Positions 40,571 through 48,242 of a stretch of 64,000 nt of DNA are shown piece by piece. The DNA lies in the NCBI GenBank assembly GCA_017550625.1, contig JAFZOL010000034.1, positions 1 to 64,000 of the forward strand. The letters run 5' to 3'. Position numbers and translations under genes: made by a program. The notes under the pieces were generated by a model. The model searched no databases and had not been told where the DNA came from. It saw nothing but the letters and a program-made list of their open reading frames with translations. The DNA is from Clostridia bacterium. Lineage in GTDB: Bacteria > Bacillota > Clostridia > Oscillospirales > Acutalibacteraceae. Every line of letters starts with the position of its first letter. Position 1 is the first letter of the stretch.

Positions 40571-42256
40571 TCAGATCGGCAGCAGGCTCTTTTTTTCGCC
40601 CACGGGCGGCTCGTACAGCGGGTCGCCGGGCTTTTTCTGCGTGAGCTTCATGAAGTCCACCTTCATGAGCGGGGTCTGCGGCAGCTCCTTCAGGAACACG
40701 ATCTCGCGCGGCACGTAGAACTTCGAGAAGTTCTCTTCCGCGATCTTCCTGATCTCCGCCTCGGCCTGCTCCTTATCCACCTCGCGCTTGAGCGAGACGT
40801 AGAGCCGCACCATGCTTCTGTCGCCGTGCCAGCCCTGCACAGCGCACACGTCCTTGATGTAGTCGAGGTCGCCCACCTTTTTCTCAAGGTCGTTCGGGTA
40901 CACGTTATAGCCCGCGATGATGATGACCCTCTTCTTGCGCCCGGCGAAGAAGAAGAACCCCTCGTCGTCGCGGTAGCCGAGGTCGCCCGAGAGCACCCAT
41001 TTCTTGCCGTTTTCGTCGGTATAGAGCCCGAGGTCCTCGGGGCCGTCCTTCGTGTAATAGCCCGCCATGATCGTGGGCCCGGCGATCACGATCTCGCCGA
41101 TCTCGCCGTTGGGCACTTCGTGATGGTCGTCGTCCCAGATCTGCACCTCCACGCCTCTGAGCGCCTTGCCGATGGAGCCCGGCTTATACTCCGTGTTGGA
41201 GTTCGTGGTGCAAACGCTGCCGATCTCGGTCAGGCCGTAGCCCTGTCTCAGTCGCCCCACGGCGCCGCAGCGCTCGAAATAGCCGTTGAACTCGTCGAGG
41301 AAGGCGTCCGACACGTCGTCGCCGCCGCAGAACATCAGACGGATGTTCTTGAGCCACGGCCCGTCGAAGTGCTTTTCGCGCATGAGCTTCTGGAACATCA
41401 GCGGGATGCCGCCGTAGCCCACCACGCGGTTCTTGCGCATGAGCTTGTTGAAGAGCTTGGCGTCGAACTGCATCATCGGGATGATGCGCCCCGAGTTGCA
41501 CAGCGCCATGTGGATGGCCACGGTCAGGCCGAAGCAGTGGAACATCGGCAGCACGATGATCTCGGCCTCCTCGCCGGGGTCGTGGATCTCGTCGAGGTCC
41601 GACACGCGCTGCACCAGCTCGTTGGTCGCGCGCGAGGTGAGCTTGATGGTCTTGCTCTTGCCCGTGGTGCCGCCGCCGTTGAGATACACGGCGATGTCGT
41701 CGGCGTTGTGCCGCACGGGCGTGAAGCTCGTATACTTTTTGATCGCGTCGCGGTACCTGACGGCGTTTTTGAACTTCGGGAACACCGCCTTGAGGATCGC
41801 CTCGCCCGCGCGCGTGCCGGCTTTTTTGACGCCCTCCGAATAGTCGGACGACGAGCACACGATGCAGGGGAGCCCCGAGTCGTTGATCGTCTCCACGTGG
41901 TCTTTCGACAATAGGTCGAGGATCATCACGCCCTTGGCGTTCACGTCCTCGAGCGTCTCTTTGAGGAAGGCGGTGCTCATGAGCGGATGCACGATGTTCG
42001 CGATCACGCCGATCTGGTTGAGGGCGTAAAAGGCGATGATGCCCTGCACGGTGGTCGTCATGAACACCGTATACACGTCGCCGCGTTTCAGGCCCAGCTC
42101 GTTCTGGAAATAGGCCGCAAGCCCGTCGATATCGCGAAAGATCTCACTCTTTCTGTATCTCACGCCGAAGTGCTGCATCATCCACACGTCGGGATAGATG
42201 CTCGTGCAGCGTTTGAGGTATTCGTAACAGTTGTCGTCGTTGGTCAGAGGAAGCAT
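40571..42256 (-). CDS. AMP-dependent acid ligase, paralog 2
   Basis: I place the start at the ATG of 'MLPLTNDDNCYEYLKRC' (42256), which has GGGAGG before it; the longer frame reads through the promoter. The 561-residue protein is alike to the ligase encoded across the terminator over its whole length: same loop 'LNGGGTTGKSKTIKLTSR', same 'PMMQFDAKLFNKLMRKN', same 'PLMKVDFMKLTQ' with the catalytic Lys, same end 'PPVGEKKSLLPI'. The pair probably arose by an inverted duplication and has since diverged mainly in the N-terminal and acid-binding parts, which suggests different substrates. A strong promoter with a nearby direct repeat controls it. Confidence 0.88.
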   Translation of the reverse strand: MLPLTNDDNCYEYLKRCTSIYPDVWMMQHFGVRYRKSEIFRDIDGLAAYFQNELGLKRGDVYTVFMTTTVQGIIAFYALNQIGVIANIVHPLMSTAFLKETLEDVNAKGVMILDLLSKDHVETINDSGLPCIVCSSSDYSEGVKKAGTRAGEAILKAVFPKFKNAVRYRDAIKKYTSFTPVRHNADDIAVYLNGGGTTGKSKTIKLTSRATNELVQRVSDLDEIHDPGEEAEIIVLPMFHCFGLTVAIHMALCNSGRIIPMMQFDAKLFNKLMRKNRVVGYGGIPLMFQKLMREKHFDGPWLKNIRLMFCGGDDVSDAFLDEFNGYFERCGAVGRLRQGYGLTEIGSVCTTNSNTEYKPGSIGKALRGVEVQIWDDDHHEVPNGEIGEIVIAGPTIMAGYYTKDGPEDLGLYTDENGKKWVLSGDLGYRDDEGFFFFAGRKKRVIIIAGYNVYPNDLEKKVGDLDYIKDVCAVQGWHGDRSMVRLYVSLKREVDKEQAEAEIRKIAEENFSKFYVPREIVFLKELPQTPLMKVDFMKLTQKKPGDPLYEPPVGEKKSLLPI

Positions 42257-42286
42257 ATCGGGACCTCCCTGTATTATTATAACACA

Positions 42287-42316
42287 ATTATATAACATTC
42301 TTGTGAATCTTGTCAA
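42287..42316 (-). promoter_or_regulatory. Promoter of AMP-ligase paralog 2
   Basis: On the minus strand: TTGACA (42311-42316), 18 bases, TATAAT (42287-42292). Confidence 0.8.
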
Positions 42317-42341
42317 TAAAATACATAGAAATATAACATTC
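42290..42341. repeat. Direct repeat overlapping and upstream of the paralog-2 promoter
   Basis: ATATAACATTC occurs at 42290-42300, across the -10 box, and at 42331-42341, upstream of the -35, about four helical turns apart. Similarity extends a few bases further (TTGTG against GTGCA). It may be a pair of operator sites. Confidence 0.5.
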
Positions 42342-42412
42342 GTGCAACAATGTGTTAATTAATTTTTCGGGTTATCGAACAGTTTTTGCTTTCGTGTCGG
42401 ATAATGCATAAA

Positions 42413-42447
42413 AATACGCCTTCAGGCAAAAACCTGAAAGCGGGTTT
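42413..42447 (-). terminator. Terminator after the E2-like acyltransferase
   Basis: On the minus strand, a GCTTTCAGG/CCTGAAGGC stem with a T-rich loop is followed by GTATTTTT. Confidence 0.65.
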
Positions 42448-42457
42448 ATTTGTCAGT

Positions 42458-43363
42458 TCAGGAGATCCAGTTCAGCACCTCGGCGGGCTTTTCGAAGATC
42501 TCGTCCAGGCGTTTGATGAACGGCACGATCTCGTTGAAATCGAGCGCCCGGTGGTCGAACGCGATGCACATCGGAAAGATCTTGCGCGCGGCAAGGTCCT
42601 TGTTGCCCTCGCGGTCCTTGAGCACGGTGGCACGGTCCTGCACGGCGCCGAGGCCGATGGCCACCACCTGCCCGGGCAAAATTTCCAGCAGCGAAAAGCT
42701 GCCGCGCATACCGGGATACAGCGATCCCACGTTCGACACCGTCACGGTGCCGGGGTCCAGGTCCTTTTTCGTCAGGCGGTCGGTGGCGGGGATGCTCTCG
42801 TAGTCGCGCTTCTCCTTGCCGCGCATGTGCCGCGCTTTGCCCTTGCCGAACTGGTTGAGCAGGATCTTCACGCCCTGCGACACGATCTGCCCGTGCAGCA
42901 TGCGCTCGATGAGCTTGCCCTTGGCGATGTCATACATCACTTCGTTGAGGTCGGTCGAAAACGAGCGGCGCCGGATATCGATGATCGTGTTCCTGAGCTG
43001 CACCAGCGACATGTCGTTGACGTTCCTGAGCGTCACGGTCATCATCTCGCCGCTGGGCAAAATCATCGGCATCGAGATGCTTATTTCGTCCTTCGTGATG
43101 ACCTTACCGCCCGCGAGGCGGTAGTTATACACGATCTCGGCGTTCATGGCCTTCGCGCACTTGAGGCCCTCCACGATGATCCTGAGGATCAGCGTGTTGA
43201 ACGACAGGCCGAGCGGCTTGATCTCTTTCTGATAAAGGTCGAAGATCGCGGTGATGTCGGGCTCGTAGCTGAACGATACGTGCGGGATCTCCTGCCACGA
43301 TTTCGAGGTCATCTCGGCGACCATTTTGCGTTGGATCGACAGATATTTCGTTTCGTTTGCCAT
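42458..43363 (-). CDS. CAT-fold acyltransferase resembling 2-oxoacid dehydrogenase E2 catalytic domain
   Basis: The 301-residue protein aligns by eye with the catalytic domain of dihydrolipoyl acyltransferases ('RKMVAEMTSKSWQEIPHVSFSYEPDITAIFDLY' in the first 45 residues). The active-site motif HRxxDG appears as 'FDHRALDFNE' near the C-terminus: His and Asp are kept, Gly is Phe. There is no lipoyl or E1/E3-binding domain and no dehydrogenase gene nearby, so it is not a normal E2. By inference it transfers an acyl group from CoA to an unknown acceptor. It stands between the AMP-ligases and mgtE, with a terminator after it and a GGAGG site before it. Confidence 0.78.
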   Translation of the reverse strand: MANETKYLSIQRKMVAEMTSKSWQEIPHVSFSYEPDITAIFDLYQKEIKPLGLSFNTLILRIIVEGLKCAKAMNAEIVYNYRLAGGKVITKDEISISMPMILPSGEMMTVTLRNVNDMSLVQLRNTIIDIRRRSFSTDLNEVMYDIAKGKLIERMLHGQIVSQGVKILLNQFGKGKARHMRGKEKRDYESIPATDRLTKKDLDPGTVTVSNVGSLYPGMRGSFSLLEILPGQVVAIGLGAVQDRATVLKDREGNKDLAARKIFPMCIAFDHRALDFNEIVPFIKRLDEIFEKPAEVLNWIS

Positions 43364-43391
43364 ACTGTTCCTCCAAAGGGAATTGCCGGGT

Positions 43392-44849
43392 CTATCTCAT
43401 CTGGGGGATGAACTGCTTGGCCACCGTGAAATACACGAGCAGCGACACCGCGTCCACGATCGTGGTGATGAACGGGCTTGCCATCACGGCCGGGTCAAAG
43501 CCGATGCGCTTCGCGAGCAGCGGCAGCGAGCAGCCGATGATCTTCGCGCAGATGATCGTGGCGAGCAGCGTCAGCGCCACCACGACGGCCACGTTCCAGT
43601 CCACGTCGGCGTTTTTCATCAAAAGGTGGTCCACCAGCATCACCTTGAACAGCGCCGCCGTGCCGAGCGTCACGCCGCACAGCACCGACACGCGGATCTC
43701 TTTCCAGACCACTTTGAAAAAGTCGCGGAATTCCACCTGTCCGAGCGAGATACCGCGGATCACGGTCACGCTCGCCTGGCTGCCGGAGTTGCCGCCGGTG
43801 TCCATGAGCATGGGGATGAACGCGGTCAGGATCGGCACCGCAGCCAGCGAGTTTTCGAAGCTCGAGATGATGAGCCCCGTAAAGGTGGCTGAGATCATCA
43901 ACAGCAGCAGCCACGGGATGCGCGAGGCCCACACGCGGATGACCGGGGTCTTCATATACTCCGTGTCGTTGGGCGTGATGGCCGCCATCTTCGCGAAGTC
44001 TTCTTCCGTTTCTTCCTGTAAGACGTCGATGGCGTCGTCGACGGTGATGATGCCGACAAGCCTGTCCTCGTTGTCGACGACGGGCAGGGCGAGGAAGTCG
44101 TAACGCGAGAACATAAACGCGATCTGCTCCTGGTCGTCGAGCGTTTTGACATAGATCACGTTCTCGGTCATGATGTCTTCGATCTTTTTATCGAGCGGGG
44201 AGATGAGCAGCTCCTTCGCGGTCACGATGCCGATCAGGTGGTTCTGCGGGTCCGTGACGTAGCAGGTATAGATCGTCTCCTTGTCGATACCGACCTTCCG
44301 GATGAATTCAAGGCTCTCACCGACGGTGAAGTCCTTTTTGAGACGCACGAACTCCGTTGTCATGATGGAGCCGGCGGAATCCTCGGGGTATTTGAGCAGC
44401 TCGTTGATCACGCGCCGCTGCTCGGGCGAGGCCGCCGCGAGGATGCGCTTCACGACCGACGCGGGCATCTCTTCGATCACGTCCGCGGTATCGTCGTAAT
44501 ACAGCTCGTCCAGCGTTTCCTTGAGCTCCGATTCCGAGAGCACGCGGATCAGGTATTCCTGCTGGTCGGGATCCAGCTCGATAAACACCTCCGCCGCCAG
44601 CTCCTTCGGGAGCAGGCGGTAGATCACCAGCGTCTGTTTTTCGGTCAGCTCGTCGAAAAACTCCGCGATATCCGCTGGTTCGGCGTCACCCAGCATCTCT
44701 CTGAGGTCGGCGTACTGTTTGTTTTCGAGCAGCAAAAGCGCCTTTTCCACAAGGCGTTCCTGCTGCTCCTGGATGCGTTCTTCCAGGTCGAGCTCGTCCA
44801 GCTCGATCTCGTCTTCGTCCTGCCTCAGCAGGAGATCTCTCTCTTCCAC
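43392..44849 (-). CDS. mgtE: Magnesium transporter MgtE
   Basis: A 485-residue Mg2+ channel. An N-terminal superhelical domain (about 25-155, 'LLLENKQYADLREMLGDAEPADIAEFFDEL') is followed by two CBS domains (about 160-285) and five C-terminal membrane helices (about 310-485). The pore region is typified by 'PMLMDTGGNSGSQASVTVIRGISLGQ'. In known structures the cytoplasmic domains close the pore at high Mg2+. The start is a GTG at 44849 with AAAGGAGG eight bases before it. A leader of about 210 bases with a short upstream ORF precedes it. The E2-like gene follows 28 bases downstream and may be read through. Confidence 0.95.
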   Translation of the reverse strand: MEERDLLLRQDEDEIELDELDLEERIQEQQERLVEKALLLLENKQYADLREMLGDAEPADIAEFFDELTEKQTLVIYRLLPKELAAEVFIELDPDQQEYLIRVLSESELKETLDELYYDDTADVIEEMPASVVKRILAAASPEQRRVINELLKYPEDSAGSIMTTEFVRLKKDFTVGESLEFIRKVGIDKETIYTCYVTDPQNHLIGIVTAKELLISPLDKKIEDIMTENVIYVKTLDDQEQIAFMFSRYDFLALPVVDNEDRLVGIITVDDAIDVLQEETEEDFAKMAAITPNDTEYMKTPVIRVWASRIPWLLLLMISATFTGLIISSFENSLAAVPILTAFIPMLMDTGGNSGSQASVTVIRGISLGQVEFRDFFKVVWKEIRVSVLCGVTLGTAALFKVMLVDHLLMKNADVDWNVAVVVALTLLATIICAKIIGCSLPLLAKRIGFDPAVMASPFITTIVDAVSLLVYFTVAKQFIPQMR

Positions 44850-44936
44850 GTGTGCAGCCTCCTTTGCGTTTCGGCGAATGCCGGGTTCGGGGCTTTTGGC
44901 CCCTTCAGAAAAAGGTACACAAAACGTGGGCAGACG

Positions 44937-45038
44937 CTATGCCGAATAATAAGCGCGAGGCCCGCATAAGGGCACGTCGTCATTATCGCAAAGCCTGCTT
45001 CGTCCGCCCGGATTTGTGCCGCCGTCGCCTATGTCCAT
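44937..45038 (-). CDS. Short upstream ORF in the mgtE leader
   Basis: A 33-codon frame that starts with ATG (45038) after AAAGGAGCGTGAGGAC and ends with TAG at 44937. The peptide begins MDIGDGGTNPGGRSRL and ends PLCGPRAYYSA; it is rich in Gly and Arg. It lies between the promoter and mgtE, about 90 bases before the mgtE start, in a stretch that also forms the GGGGCCAAAAGCCCC hairpin. No family is recognised. It may be a regulatory leader peptide, as upstream ORFs control Mg2+ transporter genes in some bacteria. It may also be a chance frame inside a structured RNA leader. Confidence 0.45.
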   Translation of the reverse strand: MDIGDGGTNPGGRSRLCDNDDVPLCGPRAYYSA

Positions 45039-45069
45039 GTCCTCACGCTCCTTTTTTGATTTACACTTT

Positions 45070-45098
45070 ATTATATCCCTTTCCGCCTGCCTTGTCAA
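45070..45098 (-). promoter_or_regulatory. Promoter of mgtE
   Basis: On the minus strand: TTGACA (45093-45098), 17 bases, TATAAT (45070-45075). Transcription should begin near 45063, which makes an untranslated leader of about 210 bases. Confidence 0.85.
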
Positions 45099-45110
45099 TC
45101 AAAAAAGGCG

Positions 45111-45143
45111 AAAAATACCCCCTCGCACGGACGCGGAGGGGGA
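45111..45143 (-). terminator. Terminator after the esterase gene
   Basis: A GC-rich stem (CCCCCTCGC at 45118-45126 with GCGGAGGGGG from 45133) is followed on the minus strand by TATTTTT. Confidence 0.7.
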
Positions 45144-45150
45144 GTGTTAT

Positions 45151-46107
45151 TTATTTCGTTCCGAACTGCTCGCGGATGTAGGCGCACATGGTCCTCAGCG
45201 CCTTCTGCGACTCCGGGAAGAGCTGATAGACGTTGAACACGTGGAACATCCCGTCGCCGATATAAAGCCTTGCGTCCACGCCGGCTTTCTTGAGCTTTTC
45301 CACCAGCGTTTTCGAGTCGCTGAGCAGCATCTCGTTGCCGCCCGCGGTCACGAGCATGGGCGGATAGCCGCCGTCGAACTCGTTATACACAGGCGAAATA
45401 TAGGGGTCGGTGCGCTCGTGGTCGCCGAGCCACATATAGAGCTCGCTCGTCATGAGCATTTTCTTGACCTCTTCCGCCGACGGGGTCTGGCCCTTGATGC
45501 CGAACACGGGGTCGACCTTGTAGTTATACACGTACGACTCGCCGGACGCCGTCATGTCGAGCCACGGGGACATCAGAATAGCCGCTTTCGGCATCTTCTG
45601 CCCGAGCTCACGCAGTTTCATCATCAGGTTCACACTCAGGTGGCCGCCGGCGGAGTCGCCGATCACCATCACGTTCTCCTCTTTGATCCCCTGGTCGAGC
45701 ATCCACTTCCACACCTTCATGGTGTCTTCGAGGGCTGCGGGATACAGGGCCTCCGGTGCACAGCGGTATTCGAAATGGATCACCGTGCCGCCGCCTGCGG
45801 CCTTCGAATAGCGCTTGTTGAGAAGCCGGTAATAGAACATCATGCGCGAGATGTAGGCGCCGCCGTGCACCACGAAGATCACCTTGTCCGAGGCGTTTTT
45901 CTTCTTCGAGAACACCTCCACCGGCACGCCGTCCGCCTCCGCTTTCACGAAGCGGTAGCCGATCGGCGCGATATAGTGCCGGAACAGCGGCTCCATGCTG
46001 CGAAGGTCCTTCACAACGTTCTTGTGCTTTTGCTCCACGATATTGGGGTTCACGTTGCCCGCCGCGCGCGCGACGGCCGAAAAGATCCTGCCGGGAATAC
46101 TGGCCAT
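45151..46107 (-). CDS. Alpha/beta hydrolase, HSL-family esterase
   Basis: The 318-residue enzyme has 'VVHGGAYISR' at 79-88, the oxyanion-hole HGGG-type motif of hormone-sensitive-lipase relatives, and 'VIGDSAGGHLSVN' at 148-160 with nucleophile Ser152. Asp/His of the triad are probably in 'DPYISPVYNEFDGGYPP' and 'IGDGMFHVFNVY'. No export signal is seen. It should hydrolyse short- to medium-chain esters in the cytoplasm; the natural substrate is unknown. It follows a DUF4097-type gene by 32 bases with its own AAGGAGG site. Confidence 0.87.
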   Translation of the reverse strand: MASIPGRIFSAVARAAGNVNPNIVEQKHKNVVKDLRSMEPLFRHYIAPIGYRFVKAEADGVPVEVFSKKKNASDKVIFVVHGGAYISRMMFYYRLLNKRYSKAAGGGTVIHFEYRCAPEALYPAALEDTMKVWKWMLDQGIKEENVMVIGDSAGGHLSVNLMMKLRELGQKMPKAAILMSPWLDMTASGESYVYNYKVDPVFGIKGQTPSAEEVKKMLMTSELYMWLGDHERTDPYISPVYNEFDGGYPPMLVTAGGNEMLLSDSKTLVEKLKKAGVDARLYIGDGMFHVFNVYQLFPESQKALRTMCAYIREQFGTK

Positions 46108-46139
46108 AGTCGTTCCTCCTTGATCGTCGGGTCCTCGGA

Positions 46140-47036
46140 TCAGCCGACGTCCACGTGCATGATGCCGAAGCCGCCGGTGATGTTCACAAGCGTATCGCCC
46201 TCGCCGAACGTGCCGCTGCGCGAGATCTTGCTGCCGTTATAAATGCAGGTGCCGATGCCCATCTGGAAATTGACGGTATAGTCGGCTTCGCTGCCCTCGA
46301 AGTGCAGGTTGACCGCGCCGAAGGCCGCCGTGATGTTGTTGGTGCCCGTCAGCTTTGCCGACACGTTCGACGCGCCCGCGCCGCACTGCAGGTTCAGGTT
46401 GTTGATCGAACCGCCGTTGATCGAGAGCTCGCCCGCGCCCTCCTGGATCTTCGCGGACCCGGTGACCGTGAGCTTGCTGAAATTGGCGCTGCCCGCGCCG
46501 AATTCGAGCTCCAGCGTCTCGGCGCTCAGCGTCTGCGCGTTGAGCTTGCCCGCGCCGAGCGACAGGTCCACGTCGCCGAAAAAGAAGCTCTCCGGCACAG
46601 TGATCGTCACGTCCATTTTTCTGCGCTGGGCGGCGGTGGGGTCTGAAACGGCGTTGCCGATGATCATGCATTCGTCGCTGACCGTCACGCTGATGACCGA
46701 GGAGTCGTAGTCCACGCCGAAGGCGTCGCCCGCCTTGAAGGTGAGTGTGCCCGTGGTCATGTCCACGTCCAGATCGCGCACCGAGGCGTAGGGGCCGTCG
46801 GCGGGCTTAGAGGCCTCCTGCCCGTCTTCGCCCGGCACGGCGTCGGTCGCGGACGTGGGGGCGGGCAATGTCGGGTCCGTATACGGGACCTCCTCGGGCA
46901 GCGTCGTCTGCCCGCCGTTGTTGCCGCTGCCGCTGCGCTGGCCGAGCAGGAATGCGACGACGACGAGAAGCGCCACCACGACGACGCCGAGCAGCGCACA
47001 CACGATTTTGATCGTATTGTTTTTGGATTCGTTCAT
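46140..47036 (-). CDS. Membrane-anchored DUF4097-like beta-helix protein
   Basis: The ATG of 'MNESKNNTIKIVCALLG' (47036) follows GAAAGGAAAA and gives 298 residues. One membrane helix (about 9-31) precedes a Pro/Thr linker and a C-terminal domain of regularly spaced short strands ('SLGAGKLNAQTLSAETLELEFGAGSANFSKLTV', 'INNLNLQCGAGASNVSAKL'). This pattern of G-A-G-x-x turns is typical of DUF4097/LiaF-related beta-helical proteins found with envelope-stress systems. No regulator gene adjoins it. Function is unknown; structural or signalling roles at the cell surface are possible. Confidence 0.75.
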   Translation of the reverse strand: MNESKNNTIKIVCALLGVVVVALLVVVAFLLGQRSGSGNNGGQTTLPEEVPYTDPTLPAPTSATDAVPGEDGQEASKPADGPYASVRDLDVDMTTGTLTFKAGDAFGVDYDSSVISVTVSDECMIIGNAVSDPTAAQRRKMDVTITVPESFFFGDVDLSLGAGKLNAQTLSAETLELEFGAGSANFSKLTVTGSAKIQEGAGELSINGGSINNLNLQCGAGASNVSAKLTGTNNITAAFGAVNLHFEGSEADYTVNFQMGIGTCIYNGSKISRSGTFGEGDTLVNITGGFGIMHVDVG

Positions 47037-47061
47037 GGTTTTTTCCTTTCTTTTCACGCAT

Positions 47062-47106
47062 GAAAACAAACGCGTCCGGAAGCGCCTTGCTCGGCGCCTC
47101 CGGACG
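47062..47106 (-). terminator. Terminator after the GtrA-like gene
   Basis: CGTCCGGAAGCGCC (47073-47086) pairs with GGCGCCTCCGGACG (47093-47106), loop of six, then a T-rich tail on the minus strand. Confidence 0.85.
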
Positions 47107-47117
47107 GCAGGGTAGTA

Positions 47118-47969
47118 TTACGCTTCTGCTTCGGCGGCGGGCTCTTCGGGAAGGGCCTTTTCTTCCTTTTTCTTGTGGAACAGGATCTTATCCACCGGGA
47201 AGTAGAGGAAGAACTGGATCGCGGAGCACACCATGGTGGCGGCGTTCGCCGACAGGTCGTCGTTCCAGTTCCAGTCGGTGAACACGCCCTTGAGCGTGGG
47301 GTTGAGCCACGCCGAAAACGCGATCAGCGCCAGCGTGAACACGATATAGATCGGCAGCGTCACGGCGATGTTCGCGCCGGAGTTGAACGTCTTTTCGCGG
47401 TTGACGAAGAACGACACGATCTGCGCCACGATGTTCGCCGCGTTGTTGATGATGAAATAGGCAAGGCCGCCGATCTCGGCAGCGCAGAAGAAGATCGTGA
47501 GCCACCTGAAGTCCTTTTCGCTCGGGATCTGGCTCTTCGTGTAGACCTTCTTGTTCTCTTTATCCTTCAAAAACTCCGACGAAGTGTCGTAGTTCACCAC
47601 AACGCATTTGACCTGCCCGTCCTTCATGGCGGCGAGGGCCTCTTCACAGGTGGCGTATGTAACGTATTCGGCCTTCTCGTTCTTTTCGAGCAGGTCGATG
47701 ATCCCCTCCGGCACGCCGACCTTCAGGCCGTTCATCTCATCCACGGATTTGATCTTGAAATCCTTTTCCGACACGATGATCTGCGCGCTCTGCTGCGCCT
47801 CGTCGAACATCTTGTGGATCGGGGGAATGAACTTCAGCGTGTTCAGAAGGGTGAACTGCACGATCATGGCAAGCAGGCTCACGAAGATGAACTTGATGAA
47901 CTGCCAGAACGTTTCAAGGCCTTTGCCCTTTTGTTCCGCTTTTTTGTCGATTTCCTTCAGTTTGCCCAT
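47118..47969 (-). CDS. GtrA-like membrane protein with a solute-binding-like insertion
   Basis: The 283-residue protein has about four membrane helices. The first ('FWQFIKFIFVSLLAMIVQFTLLNTL', 21-45) and the later ones ('NNAANIVAQIVSFFVNREKTFN', 175-196, then 202-222 and 243-262) match the small GtrA family, which usually has 120-150 residues and is linked to movement of lipid-linked sugars. Between helix 1 and helix 2 lies an extra segment of about 100 residues (52-152). 'MNGLKVGVPEGIIDLLEKN', 'YVTYATCEEALAAMKDGQVKCVVVNYD' read like half of a family-3 periplasmic solute-binding domain. The C-terminus is an acidic tail. It is the gene just downstream of 6S RNA. Family assignment is fair; the insertion is the odd point. 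Confidence 0.7.
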   Translation of the reverse strand: MGKLKEIDKKAEQKGKGLETFWQFIKFIFVSLLAMIVQFTLLNTLKFIPPIHKMFDEAQQSAQIIVSEKDFKIKSVDEMNGLKVGVPEGIIDLLEKNEKAEYVTYATCEEALAAMKDGQVKCVVVNYDTSSEFLKDKENKKVYTKSQIPSEKDFRWLTIFFCAAEIGGLAYFIINNAANIVAQIVSFFVNREKTFNSGANIAVTLPIYIVFTLALIAFSAWLNPTLKGVFTDWNWNDDLSANAATMVCSAIQFFLYFPVDKILFHKKKEEKALPEEPAAEAEA

Positions 47970-48011
47970 GGTATCGTCTCCTTTAAAAACGGCATACCCG
48001 TTGTTTTTGCA

Positions 48012-48211
48012 TAAAAAAACCTTTCCGCATTGCCGGCGGGCGACGATAATAACCTGCTCCTAAGCAGGTGGGTGTCCTCCCATCCGGTTCACGCTCCCTT
48101 CGTCCGGCTAAGCCGGGAGGTCTGCAATCCGCGGACGGAGTATCAGGACTCCCTTAAAATGTCTGTTGGGTTAATATTGGCGCCCGTTTATCGCACAACG
48201 CAGAAAGGCCT
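48012..48211 (-). ncRNA. ssrS: 6S RNA
   Basis: On the minus strand a 200-base RNA with the features of Firmicutes 6S RNA: closing stem CCTTTCTGCGTTG (from about 48208) with CAATGCGGAAAGG near the 3' end, an internal segment GGGAGTCCTGATACTCCG, the motif GGGAGGACACCCACCTGC in the 3' half, and a final T-run at 48013-48019. A -10-like TACTAT (48219-48224) lies just before the 5' end. 6S RNA mimics an open promoter and holds sigma-A RNA polymerase in stationary phase. The family is called from its characteristic 3' block and the long hairpin shape; an Infernal scan would settle it. Confidence 0.85.
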
Positions 48212-48242
48212 GTACGCGATAGTATTCAGATTTTTGCGGGGG

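Noticed and set aside
42458-43363. Functional E2 subunit of a 2-oxoacid dehydrogenase complex
   Set aside because: It lacks lipoyl and subunit-binding domains, and E1 and E3 genes are not nearby; the cell uses a ferredoxin-type oxidoreductase instead.
44850-45063. M-box (Mg2+) riboswitch before mgtE
   Set aside because: The conserved core blocks known for M-box RNAs were not found by eye. A covariance-model scan could overturn this.
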